Source: Phoenix dactylifera
Taxonomy: Eukaryota > Streptophyta > Magnoliopsida > Arecales > Arecaceae
Direction: 5' to 3'
Assembly: GCF_009389715.1 (NCBI RefSeq)
Contig: NW_024067666.1
Span: 723,001 to 787,000 of the forward strand
DNA: 64,000 nt
This document shows, piece by piece, positions 35,001 to 44,200 of the stretch. A program made the position numbers and the translations under genes. A model generated the notes under the pieces. That model was not told the DNA's origin and did not search any database. It was given only the letters and a program-made list of their open reading frames with translations. The stretch's first letter is position 1, and the number at the start of each line of letters is the position of its first letter.

Positions 35001-35534
35001 GAACTTCAAAAGTGTAGATATCTCTTCATTCCGATGAATACGGGATGGCATTGGTATCTACTTTCTCTGGACTTGAAGGACCAGCGTTTCGAATGCTACA
35101 ACTCCTTGTGGAGTTTCGACGTTGGGGAGGACGCTGTTAGATATGTTGGTATCACTTGTGAAACCTAATATTACTGAGAACCTTCTTTAGCAGGCGTATG
35201 TTCTTAAAATTTTGCATTCTTCACATTATTACAGGCTTCTTTTGTGAGATCGTGGCTAAACGACGTTGTCGGATTTCGTATCCCAGAATTAGCATATTCT
35301 GAAATTCGACAATGTGCACAACAACGAAATGATAGTGTTGACTGCGGGGCATACATGCTTATGTTTGCAGAGGGACTTACCCGAGGCAGCACGAGACCAT
35401 TAAAGGAAGAATTGAAGGATCCATCTTTATACAGGAGCTGGGCTGCAGGGAGTATTCTATTGCATTCCGGGAGCGTTGCCAGCGTTAGGTTTAGGTCAAT
35501 GTACCCTGGGAAGACTTGTATAGAGAAATCGTAG
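32073..35534 (+). CDS. MULE-encoded Ulp1-like (C48) cysteine protease with N-terminal DUF1985-like region
   Basis: Eleven exons keep one open frame: 32073-32786, 32875-33021, 33093-33221, 33388-33630, 33732-33812, 33893-34219, 34345-34445, 34523-34616, 34692-34787, 34881-35144, 35235-35534. They give 831 residues. Residues about 40-240 resemble the plant-mobile DUF1985 region (TPFGHMLGLPYI, FVGTDFALILGLSATGDE). About 330-400 is coiled-coil-like (ITVLETCLVQHG). 470-510 is Lys/Arg-rich with a probable nuclear signal (KRAKKRVKVAEK). The C-terminal Ulp1 fold has His701 in GWHWYLLSLD, Asn718 in FECYNSLW where Asp is usual, and Cys769 in DSVDCGAYM, with Gln761/762 ahead of it. The family cleaves SUMO-like conjugates, but the role within MULEs is unknown. 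An alternative ATG is 32058. A probable 5' UTR intron (about 31797-32063) precedes it. Confidence 0.85.
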
Positions 35535-36661
35535 ACTACGTGTTGTATCACATGAATGCAAATTAGTTGTAAAACTTGATTGTAAATGTGTTATAAAGGA
35601 TGTTTGTCCAACTGTAATTTTCTTGTTCTCTGTAATAAAACATTTTCAGACATAATATCATTATTCCGTGCAAAGTCCTTATGTATTGGCAATTTTTCCA
35701 ACTCCCTGTCATGCTCATCGCTTAAACGAAAAGTCTACGGTGACTTATTAAACTGAGCCACCTAAAAATTGATTTATACAGTACGAGTTTATCGTAACAA
35801 TATCATCCTGCACAATAGTAACAATGATATGCAGCAACTTTGGTGGTTTCATAAAGCGTGTCGGAGTTTGAGAAACTGTCGCCTAACATTCATGTGGTTG
35901 AATCCTAAATTCAGAGGTCGACACTGGCACACCACGAGTCGAGTCTGGCACAGCATCCTAAATTCAGAGGTCGACATTTGTTCGCGACGAGTCAAGCTAA
36001 CTCACCAGCCACTCTTAAGGGATGCAAACCTGAATGTCCGGAGGTCGACTCTGGCACACCAGCCACTCTCTGTGTTGGCTCTGTGCCACTTAAGGGGTCG
36101 ACTCGCCATTCACTGGAGTCGACTCCCTTAGACTGGAGTCGACCCCAGCACACCAGGCACTCTTAAGGGTCGACTCCCTTATGTCCAGAGGTCGACTCCA
36201 GTCTGCCTGAGGTCGACACTTAGGCTCTGGCTATTTTTGGGTGCTCTCTGTCTTGCCTCTGTGCCACCTAAGGGGTCGACTCGCCATTCACTGGAGTCGA
36301 CTCCCTTATGTCCAGAGGTCGACTCCAGTATGCCTGAGGTCGACACTTATGCGTCGCTGGCTGTTTTTGGGTGCTCTCTGTCTTGGCTCTGTGCCACATA
36401 AGGGGTCGACTCTCCATTCACTGGGGTCGACTCCCTTAATCTAGTTAACATTTATTTCTTTCCCCTTTTTTAGCAATCTTCTGGATGTTACGAATACACA
36501 ATTACCATAGAATCAAAATATCATTATACAAGCCATGTTGGTCAAAAATAGAACATTTCATTGCAATTGTTGACATTACATAAATATATTACAATGAGTC
36601 TCCTCGAGACCTATTAAACTCTTGCAGACAAAATAACCTTAGTTTCTACGAAAAGAAGAAA
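35535..36661. repeat. Left GTCGAC repeat array (35917-36440) and spacer
   Basis: After the protease stop comes about 380 bp of AT-rich spacer. Then about fifteen GTCGAC hexamers occur in roughly 520 bp, arranged in imperfect units built from GGCTCTGTGCCACNTAAGG, GGGTCGACTC, CATTCACTGGAGTCGACTCC and GAGGTCGACACTTA. The same unit, reverse complemented, is found at 40200-40600 on the other side of the 465-aa ORF. ORFs over this block are repeat artefacts. Confidence 0.8.
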
Positions 36662-38059
36662 TCATGGGGCAGTGAAACTCGAAGAAGCTCTTGGCAGTCT
36701 CCCCATTACAAGACCCAGAACTTCTGAAACTTTCTGCAGAATGGCTGCAACTTCAGAGTTGGACTGGAGATAGGACTTGTTGAGGTCAGCTAAAGTCTGA
36801 TTGATCTTATGAAGTGATTGTAGAAGTTTGTCGCATACATCCTGTGCATTTTCATTCAGATTCTCCATGTCCTTTCTGACAGATTGTTGAAGCTTTTTGG
36901 TCTCCTCTTCTATGTCCACAAATCTCTGGTACTGTCCTTGAAGAAGACATCGAAGACTGACCATTTTCGCCCTCATTTCAGCGACCAATTCACACACGGT
37001 TGCATTGAAAGGTACCAAGTCTGTACAAGCAACATCTCTAGAATTTCTTAGCTCTTGCACGATATCATCCCTTAGTGCTCTGAACTGCTCAGCACTAAGT
37101 CTAACTTCAGTGGGCTGCTGAGTTTGGGCAATTGGTTCTTCAGTGGGAGGATGAAATGATTCTTCATTTTCGACAGGTCGCTGCTCTTCTCTATGGCACG
37201 CACTGCTCTTCCCTTCATCTTTTCTTATCCACTGACCATCTTTTTTACGAAAACCCATTCGATGTAGCGACCGGTCATTGTAAGTATCCCAATGACCAAG
37301 AGTTGTAGATGGTTCCCCTTCAGTATTTACACCGAACTCCTCGAAGACTAAGGTTAAGAGCATTCCATATGGCAAGGATGCCCTAGCTCTAGAGGCAGAC
37401 TCTACCATGTGTCTAATAATCAGGTGAGGTAAACTAAGGGGGCTACCGTTCAGAATGTGGAAGATAACAAGAATATCTCTTTCGGACACAAAATCAAACC
37501 TACCTGTTTTCGGAAAGAGGATTCGGCTAACAATATGATGTAATAGTCGATTTTCCACACTAAGTCGGTTGGCCGAAATTTGCTCAAGTGGACTAACATT
37601 TTCTGTGCCAAGAAGATATTGAATGCCCAACACTCTATTTTCTAAAAAATCTTCGGTTGAACCAGAGGTTGGGATGTTGACAAGACTCCCTAGGGTTTCC
37701 GGGTTTAGCAGAATTGGGGTTTCCTTTACCACACTTTTAATGGTAGCAATTCCGGTTTTGAGATTGGCATAGAAATGGCGAATAAGGTTCGGGTACGTCG
37801 GAATGTCAAGGGAACATAGGGTTTCCCAACCCATAGCTTTCAGCTTCAGACCTATGGTAAAACCCTGGGCTTCTAAGAAGTCGAAATCTATTTTCCTACC
37901 GAGAGAAACACGACGAGTCACCAAGGGTACTTGCCTAGGAGGAGATGGAGCATGCGGACGAGGAGGAGGAACGTCGTTTCTTGCCTTGGACCTTCGCTCG
38001 GTTGCTTCCGGAACATTACTTCTCTTCTTTGAAGGCCGCACGACCTGCTTCCTCGGCAT
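36662..38059 (-). CDS. Plant transposon-type protein (putative plant transposon protein domain), 465 aa
   Basis: Single uninterrupted ORF. The chosen ATG at 38059 (MPRKQVVRPSKKR) has a good context (GCCGCCATGCC on the coding strand, allowing for one base). The frame is open 33 codons further upstream, to an ATG at 38158. Residues 1-60 are basic. About 60-260 match the plant transposon protein domain known from repetitive plant ORFs (GRKIDFDFLEAQGFTIGLKL, TPILLNPETLGSLVNIPTSG, ENRLLHHIVSRILFPKTG). About 330-455 is predicted coiled coil (EQFRALRDDIVQEL, VSLRCLLQGQYQRFVDIEEE, KINQTLADLNKSY). No catalytic motif is visible, so it may be a structural or accessory protein. It lies between, and is independent of, the two MULE genes. 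Confidence 0.7.
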   Translation of the reverse strand: MPRKQVVRPSKKRSNVPEATERRSKARNDVPPPRPHAPSPPRQVPLVTRRVSLGRKIDFDFLEAQGFTIGLKLKAMGWETLCSLDIPTYPNLIRHFYANLKTGIATIKSVVKETPILLNPETLGSLVNIPTSGSTEDFLENRVLGIQYLLGTENVSPLEQISANRLSVENRLLHHIVSRILFPKTGRFDFVSERDILVIFHILNGSPLSLPHLIIRHMVESASRARASLPYGMLLTLVFEEFGVNTEGEPSTTLGHWDTYNDRSLHRMGFRKKDGQWIRKDEGKSSACHREEQRPVENEESFHPPTEEPIAQTQQPTEVRLSAEQFRALRDDIVQELRNSRDVACTDLVPFNATVCELVAEMRAKMVSLRCLLQGQYQRFVDIEEETKKLQQSVRKDMENLNENAQDVCDKLLQSLHKINQTLADLNKSYLQSNSEVAAILQKVSEVLGLVMGRLPRASSSFTAP

Positions 38060-38144
38060 GGCGACGGATGGATGATAGATAGAGAGGAGGGAAGTAAGGA
38101 ATTGGACGAACGAAGAGACGCAAGGAGCACGGGAAGGGAACTTA

Positions 38145-38390
38145 GGTCGACTCCACAAAAATAGAAGGGAAGAGGGAGTCGATTGACCTCAGGTTTTATT
38201 TCCTTATTGGAGTTACGGGTCGACCTCAGGCAAGAAGATATCGACTCCTACGAAATGGAGTCGACGCCATCTTGATGAGAGGGTCGACTCGTAGCTTGGC
38301 TGCGTACACAGGCGCTATTTGGAATACTCTGAGAGAGTTATGGGGTCGACTTCAAATATCAGTCGGGTCGACTCAATCGTAATAACTGTG
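38145..38390. repeat. GTCGAC-rich leader upstream of the transposon-type ORF
   Basis: Six GTCGAC words, often within GGGTCGACTC or GAGTCGAC, lie directly upstream (in minus orientation) of the 465-aa ORF. This is where its promoter or 5' UTR would be expected. The array is less regular than the outer ones and adjoins the minisatellite at 38390. Confidence 0.6.
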
Positions 38391-38935
38391 TTCCCAGAGA
38401 AGCTAACTGTGTTCCCAGACAAGTTAACTGTGTTCCCAGAGAAGCTAACTGTGTTCCCAGACAAGCTAACTGTGTTCCCAGACAGAATGCTAACTGTGTT
38501 CCCAGAGAAGATAACTGTGTTCCCAGACAAGCTAACTGTGTTCCCAGAAACAAGCTAACTGTAGAAGCTAACTGTGTTCCCAGAGAAGCTAACTGTGTTC
38601 CCAGAAACAAGCTAACTGTACAAGCTAACTGTGTTCCCAGAGAAGCTAACTGTGTTCCCAGAGAAGCTAACTATGTTCCCAGACAGAATGCTAACTGTGT
38701 TCCCAGAGAAGCTAACTGTGTTCCTAGAAACAAGCTAACTGTACAAGCTAACTGTGTTCCCAGAAACAAGCTAACTGTACAAGCTAACTGTGTTCCCAGA
38801 GAAGCTAACTGTGTTCCCAGAGAAGCTAACTGTGTTCCCAGACAGCAAGCTAACTGTGTTTCCAGGCAAGCTAACTGTGTTCCCAGACAAGCTAACTGTG
38901 TTCCCAGAGAAGCTAACTGTGTTCTCAAAGTTTTG
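38388..38935. repeat. 21-bp minisatellite, block A
   Basis: About 25 units of the consensus AAGCTAACTGTGTTCCCAGA with a G/C variable base at the start. Variants include 24-bp units (ACAGAATGCTAACTG, ACAGCAAGCTAACTG) and short units ending AACTGTA. Unit length is a multiple of three, so several frames stay open on both strands and yield 7-residue repeats (for example EANCVPR or SGNTVSL). Those ORFs have no start context, no promoter and no non-repeat domain, so they are not called as genes. Confidence 0.95.
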
Positions 38936-39030
38936 AGTCGACCTCACCGAGTTTTGAGTCGACCTCCGTGCAGTGGGAGTCGACTCCGGTGAAAGACGAG
39001 TCGACTCCTTAGGTGGCACGGAGCAAAGAC
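38936..39030. repeat. GTCGAC spacer between minisatellite blocks
   Basis: Contains four GTCGAC hexamers in the order GTTTTGAGTCGACCTCACCG, GAGTCGACCTCCGTG, GGGAGTCGACTCCGG, GAGTCGACTCCTTAGG, followed by GGCACGGAGCAAAGACA. It is nearly identical to 40213-40311, showing that minisatellite plus spacer has been duplicated as a larger unit. Confidence 0.85.
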
Positions 39031-40212
39031 ATACATGCTAACTGTGTTCCCAGAGAAGCTAACTGTGTTCCCAGAAACAAGCTAACTGTGTTCCCAGAGA
39101 AGCTAACTGTGTTCCCAGAAACAAGCTAACTGTGTTCCCAGAGAAGCTAACTGTGTTCCCAGAGAAGCTAACTGTGTTCCCAGAACCGCAAGCTAACTGT
39201 GTTCCCAGAGAAGCTAACTGTGTTCCCAGACAAGCTAACTGTGTTCCCAGAAACAAGCTAACTGTACAAGCTAACTGTGTTCCCAGAGAAGCTAACTGTG
39301 TTCCCAGAACCGCAAGCTAACTGTGTTCCCAGAGAAGCTAACTGTGTTCCCAGACAAGCTAACTGTGTTCCCAGACACTCCATAACTGTGTTCCCAGAGA
39401 AGTTAACTGTGTTCCCAGACAAGCTAACTGTGTTCCAAGAACCGCAAGCTAACTGTGTTCCCAGAGAAGCTAACTGTGTTCCCAGACAGAATGCTAACTG
39501 TGTTCCCAGATAGCAAGCTAACTGTGTTCCCAGACAAGCTAACTGTGTTCCCAGACAGAATGCTAACTATGTTCCCAGAGAAGCTAACTGTGTTCTCAGA
39601 AACAAGCTAACTGTGTTCCCAGAGAAGCTAACTGTGTTCCCAGAGAAGCTAACTGTGTTCCCAGAACCGCAAGCTAACTGTATTCTCAGAGAAGCTAACT
39701 GTGTTCCCAGACAAGCTAACTGTGTTCCCAGAAACAAGCTAACTGTACAAGCTAACTGTGTTCCCAGAGAAGCTAACTGTGTTCCCAGAGAAGCTAACTG
39801 TGTTCCCAGACAGCAAGCTAACTGTATTCCCAGACAAGCTAACTGTGTTCCCAGACAGAATGCTAACTGTGTTCCCAGAGAAGCTAACTGTGTTCCCAGA
39901 GAAGCTAACTGTGTTCCCAGAAACAAGCTAACTGTACAAGCTAACTGTGTTCCCAGAGAAGCTAACTGTGTTCCCAGAACCGCAAGCTAACTGTGTTCCC
40001 AGAGAAGCTAACTGTGTTCCCAGACAAGCTAACTGTGTTCCCAGAAACAAGCTAACTGTACAAGCTAACTGTGTTCCCAGAGAAGCTAACTGTGTTCCCA
40101 GAGAAGCTAACTGTGTTCCCAGAGAAGCTAACTGTGTTCCCAGACAGCAAGCTAACTGTGTTCCCAGACAAGCTAACTGTGTTCCCAGACAAGCTAACTG
40201 TGTTCTCAGAGT
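39031..40212. repeat. 21-bp minisatellite, block B
   Basis: About 50 further units of the same consensus as block A, with extra variants (AACCGCAAGCTAACTG, ACACTCCATAACTG). Sub-blocks recur in the same order, for example AAACAAGCTAACTGTACAAG followed by AGAGAAGCTAACTG and the AACCGCAAG form (about 39250-39320, 39915-39985). This shows expansion by duplicating groups of units. It is read as DNA-level repeat, not protein. Confidence 0.95.
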
Positions 40213-40790
40213 TTTGAGTCGACCTCACCGAGATTTGAGTCGACCTCCGTGCAGTGGGAGTCGACTCCGGTGAAAGACGAGTCGACTCCTTAGGTGGCAC
40301 AGAGCAAAGACAGAGAGCAGCCGAAATAAGGGAAGCCTAAGTGTCGACCTCCTTGCAGTGGGAGTCGACTCCGGTGACGGACGAGTCGACTCCTTAGCTG
40401 GCACAGAGCAAAGACAGAGAGCAGCCGAATTAAGGGAAGCCTAAGTGTCGACCTCACCGAGTTTTGAGTCGACCTCCTTGCAGTGGGAGTCGACTCCGGT
40501 GAAAAGCGAGTCGACTCCTTAGCTGGCACAGAGCAAAGACAGAGAGCAGCCAAAATAAGCGAAGCCTAAGTGTCGACCTCACGGAGTTCTGAGTCAACCC
40601 CAGGGCAGTTCGAGTCGACCCCAGTGAAAGGCGAGTCGCCCCGTTAAGTGGGACAGAACAAAGACAGAGAGTGGACCTTAGCTCAGCCAAGCCTAAGAGT
40701 CGACCTCTTTTCCTACCGAGTCGATATCGGGACAGATCGAGTCGACTCCAATATTTTCGGAGTCGACTCGTTAAGAGTCTCAGATTAGGC
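40213..40790. repeat. Right GTCGAC repeat array, unit about 120-140 bp
   Basis: Four to five head-to-tail units of the order GTGTCGACCTC, GAGTCGACCTCCTTGCAG, GGGAGTCGACTCCGGTGA, GAGTCGACTCCTTAG, GGCACAGAGCAAAGACAGAG, AGCCGAAATAAGGGAAGCC. Decay increases toward 40790 (GAGTCAACCCC, GAGTCGCCCC). About sixteen intact GTCGAC words are present. Orientation is opposite to the left array. Confidence 0.9.
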
Positions 40791-41113
40791 AAAGTCGAAG
40801 GGAAGCCGGGAAACGGGATTTTAGGTGTCAATATAAATTTTTCCACGCCATATTCAACTATTGTAATTGTCAGAGCTGACGTCGAATGCTATGCCAACCG
40901 TTGATTAACTGTGTATCATTACATGTTTGTAACAATTTTTTAACTGCATTCTGGTTTGAAGTAACTGAATTAAAATCTAACAAAAAATCAACATATACAA
41001 TTCAGTTTGCACTTCATTAACATCAATACAAGAGTTTTGTTTTTAATATGCTGTGACTAACATGAAAATACATTGCAGGTATCTCGATACATTCTTCATA
41101 ATGTCCATATTCT

Positions 41114-43480
41114 TTACTTGATGACCTCATTACAAGTCCTTCTATTGTGCCCAACCTTCCCGCATCGTCCACATCTCATTTCACGTACTGACTCCACTTG
41201 CGAAGGTCTTCTCTTCTTTTTAGGCCTGCCAGGACGTGTCTTTCTTATAGGGGGTAGAATGTGGATCTCTTCAGAGGCACTTTGGGGTTTCTCCATGTCA
41301 GGAATTGGACTGATTGCTTCGGCATATGTTACTCTATACAATTCAGCTTGGAAGCAATTGTCGGTGAATTGGTATAGTGATCTGCCGTCCTTCTCGATGC
41401 ATGCACAAGCATGCTTACATGGCATGCGGAAGATTCGCCACTCGCCACAAGAGCAGCTACACATATGCAGGTCAACTTTGCATGAGTAGTTGGTATCCTT
41501 TACATCATATATCATTATGTTGGACGTAAATACAGCTAATCTCCGACCATCTTCCGCATTTTTTTGCAACACTTTCTCCGCATCAGGACAAAGTTGAGAT
41601 TGAATGCTATATCCTCGATTACGCCGTTGATGCATCATCTGCATTATTTGGATCCTTATATGGTCAACCATCTGAGGCACAGGGAGATGACGAGCCTCCA
41701 GGACCCAACTATTAAAAGACTCTGCCACATTCGATGTCATGATGCCCCAGCGTGGACTTGGAAATACAGCATTCGCCCAATGCTCCGGCTTTGCATGTAG
41801 GAGAAAGGTGGTAGCACCAGGGGCTTCTGATGTAAGCTTTGCAATTAGCTTTCGGAATACAGTAAGCCTTGGTGTATAGGCAGCAGCATTTAGTAAATCA
41901 ATGAGCCTCTTTCTCTCAGCTGCACGATAATGGACAAGGACCTGCATTGATAATTAAAATCAAATATACCACATGCTACATTACTTAGATACTTTGTAGT
42001 TTAAATTATTCATAATATGACGATGCAAACCTGATTCTTGAAGTTTTCTTTCACATGACGTATACAATATGAGTGGTAAGAATCAGGAAAGTACTTAGGC
42101 ACGGATTTAATAATGCCCTGATGTCTATCCGTCATAAATGTGAACTGTTGACCACTATACTCAGTACAACTATGAATAGCTTCTTTCAGAAACCGGCAAA
42201 ACCATTCCCAATTTTCATCACATTCTATATCTACAACACCATAAGCTATAGGAAACATATCATCATTTCCATCTTTGGAAGTGGCTCCAAGCAATACACC
42301 TCCATCCTTATGCTTTATAAATGTGCCATCTATAAAAATCAGAGGACGACATCCTTTTATGAAACCCATTAGTGAAGCATGAAAACAAATGAATAGACGT
42401 CTGAATCGACCATCAATTGTTTCGTACTCTGCAATGCTGCCGGGGTTGGTCTGACGAATGGCATCGCAATACCAGCGAATCCGTTCATAAGATAGCCGGC
42501 TGTTACCATAAAGATCCATCATGGCCACCTCCTTACCACGCCAAGCTTGATGATACGGCAATTCAACACCATATTGTCGTCGAATATCCTTTACAATATC
42601 ACTCGGCTTATATAACGGCATATCTTGAAGTTGATCTTTAACAATTTTGGAAACCCAACGTTTTGAAGCCTTTGGATGAGACCGCACTTGCAATCCTCCT
42701 CCACATGTGTGGTTACAGTGCATTTTTTTAATTGCAAACTTTTCACCATTCCCAAGGCGAGAAGCATGAATACGCCATTCGCAACCTTCATAAACACATT
42801 CTACAGTAACTCGATCACGATCGTTCTTCACGAAGACAAAATCCCTGCAAATTGCAATGCAATAGTTGTGAATGGTGTCACGTAGAGTTTCCACATTCAT
42901 GAACTCCTGACCAACACCCTCTATACTATTTTTCCAATCATCCAACGAATTTTTTTTACTTGCTTCCTCTTCAATTGCGGCTCTTGTTTCTTCAACAACT
43001 TGACCAAAATTACTTGAGCTACCCTTCGAAAATTTTTTTCCTCTCGAACTGATTTCAGCACAATGCGATGAGCCACTGTTCATACAATAGGATAAACATT
43101 ATTTTAGCAAACTTACTAAAATCCGTTGCACAAAACAATATTTAAAAAAGGGAATACCTCTCAATTACCACAGCAGCACCTTCGATCAAGGTTGGAGAAT
43201 GAGTAACAACCATCTCGATCACCTTGGCATTTAAGTTGACGTGTATTTCATGCATGTTACGAACATCCTTATCGCTCATGAGCGTAACAAGCATTTTAGA
43301 CTTGTTTGGAATATAAAACTTAACTTCTATCATTGTAGAAGATAAATGTCTCCACCTTTCAACTATTTCCTTAAAAATTTGATCAAGAATTGTGTCTTTT
43401 GAGATGGAAATAATCACAGCTTCACTACCATAAGAACAAATGGCCATAAAAACAGAGCTACCAGTGTCTTCCGAAGCCAT
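41114..43480 (-). CDS. MURA-type MULE transposase, 731 aa
   Basis: Three exons on the minus strand, 43480-43158, 43075-42031 and 41941-41114, with GT-AG borders and no internal stop. Residues 1-100 look like a PB1-type domain. About 160-235 is the MuDR N-terminal DNA-binding region with Cys201, Cys206 and a His/Cys cluster at 227-232. The MULE transposase core has Asp357 (LIFIDGTF), Asp424 (FMTDRHQG) and Glu530 (NVAESFNSW), with the conserved CIRHVKENF. A SWIM zinc finger follows (Cys619, Cys621, Cys631, His633 in CSCGEW and CKHACAC). It ends with a basic stretch and a CCHC knuckle (Cys713, Cys716, His721, Cys726). It would bind the element ends and cut DNA in the nucleus. The three catalytic residues and the open frame suggest it could still be functional. 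Confidence 0.93.
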
Positions 43481-44036
43481 GACAATGGAAAAAAGAGGAG
43501 GCAATGAACAGATAATTCCGAATTGCAAACAGACTTAGGAATATAGTGGAGCAGAGTCTCACTACACAGAGAAAGAGGGACTATCAGCGTTCTCTCAAAC
43601 AGGGAACCGGTAAAGAGTAAGATGTAGTCTCAACGTTTTTAGGTCAACACAAAGGCTCGACATGCTCTCTCCCTATCCATCTAGCATCCATCCTAATGGG
43701 TGCTTGTCTCTTCCCAGACCAAACAATCTCCATTGGCAAAGACAAAACAGAGAAGAACGGAGACATAACGCATACCCTGTTGCGGCCTATTTTTACACCT
43801 TTTTCCCGTCTCAAAATCTTCCTCGAAAGCCATCTTCGGTAAACACCTTCCGTGGGATCACCAGGGGCATCCACGCTTAAGGGCTGCAAGTCGGATTTTT
43901 TACTTCGGAGCATCTTCGGTACACAAAAACAGAGTGTTTCCGGTTCCAAAACAGAACGCGGTACCTATTTTTTTCCCGCTTCCGGTAGCCTGGGGGGTAC
44001 TTAAGTAACCTGGGGGCACTTTGGGTACTATATTTT
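43481..44036. other. MULE subterminal region 5' of the transposase gene
   Basis: Presumed promoter and 5' UTR of the transposase on the minus strand. The 101-codon minus ORF at 43644-43949 is short and unlike any transposase part, so it is not called. Confidence 0.4.
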
Positions 44037-44165
44037 AAAGCAAACAGTAACTTAGGGACCGGGAATTAAAGATCCATGAAGCGGTGGACCGGAAGTTTGT
44101 TTTTGGGTCAACCGGGACCTCTTGTTCCAGCGGGGTCTTTTGAGGGACGGGAAAGTAATTTCCCG
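44037..44165 (-). repeat. Right terminal inverted repeat of the MULE
   Basis: Reverse complement of the left terminal region with substitutions and small gaps. The outer end is TAATTTCCC, followed by GTATTTTTTTTT. It adjoins a MITE beginning at 44201. Confidence 0.65.
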
Positions 44166-44200
44166 TATTTTTTTTGATTATTGTCACCTGTATCTCCTAA

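Larger units (their letters stand above)
35917..40790 (-). mobile_element. Putative nested foldback-like element: ORF flanked by inverted, internally tandem GTCGAC arrays
   Basis: Left array (35917-36440) and right arrays (38930-39030 and 40205-40790) contain the same unit in opposite orientation. GCTCTGTGCCAC-TAAGG-GTCGACTC on the left equals the reverse complement of GAGTCGACTCCTTA-GTGGCACAGAGC on the right. They bracket a single minus-strand transposon-type ORF. Inverted repeats made of tandem subrepeats are the hallmark of foldback-type plant transposons such as Arabidopsis FARE. Terminal bases and target duplication could not be fixed, so whether this is an independent insertion or an integral part of the MULE is open. 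Confidence 0.5.
31285..44165. mobile_element. Large autonomous-looking Mutator-like element (MULE) with transposase and Ulp1 protease genes
   Basis: The ends form diverged terminal inverted repeats. The left starts GGGAATTTGCTTCGCGGTCC and the reverse complement of the right end starts GGGAAATTACTTTCCCGTCC. The similarity continues for about 120-140 bases with shared blocks such as GTTGAC, GCGGTCCA-like and an ACCAAAATACCCC-like stretch. Inside are two convergent intron-containing genes without stops: a C48 protease gene (+) and a MURA transposase (-). This matches the known ULP-carrying (Kaonashi/KI-type) plant MULEs. A candidate 8-bp target duplication is TATATTTT on the left and TATTTTTT on the right, with one mismatch. 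Internal space between the genes is occupied by a further repeat-flanked ORF. Confidence 0.8.

Noticed and set aside
38388..40212. Possible CRISPR-like array
   Set aside because: Units are contiguous tandem repeats without unique spacers, in plant nuclear DNA.
38315..40300. Multiple ORFs of 60-125 codons on both strands over the minisatellite
   Set aside because: Open only because the unit length is a multiple of three; no start context or unique domain.
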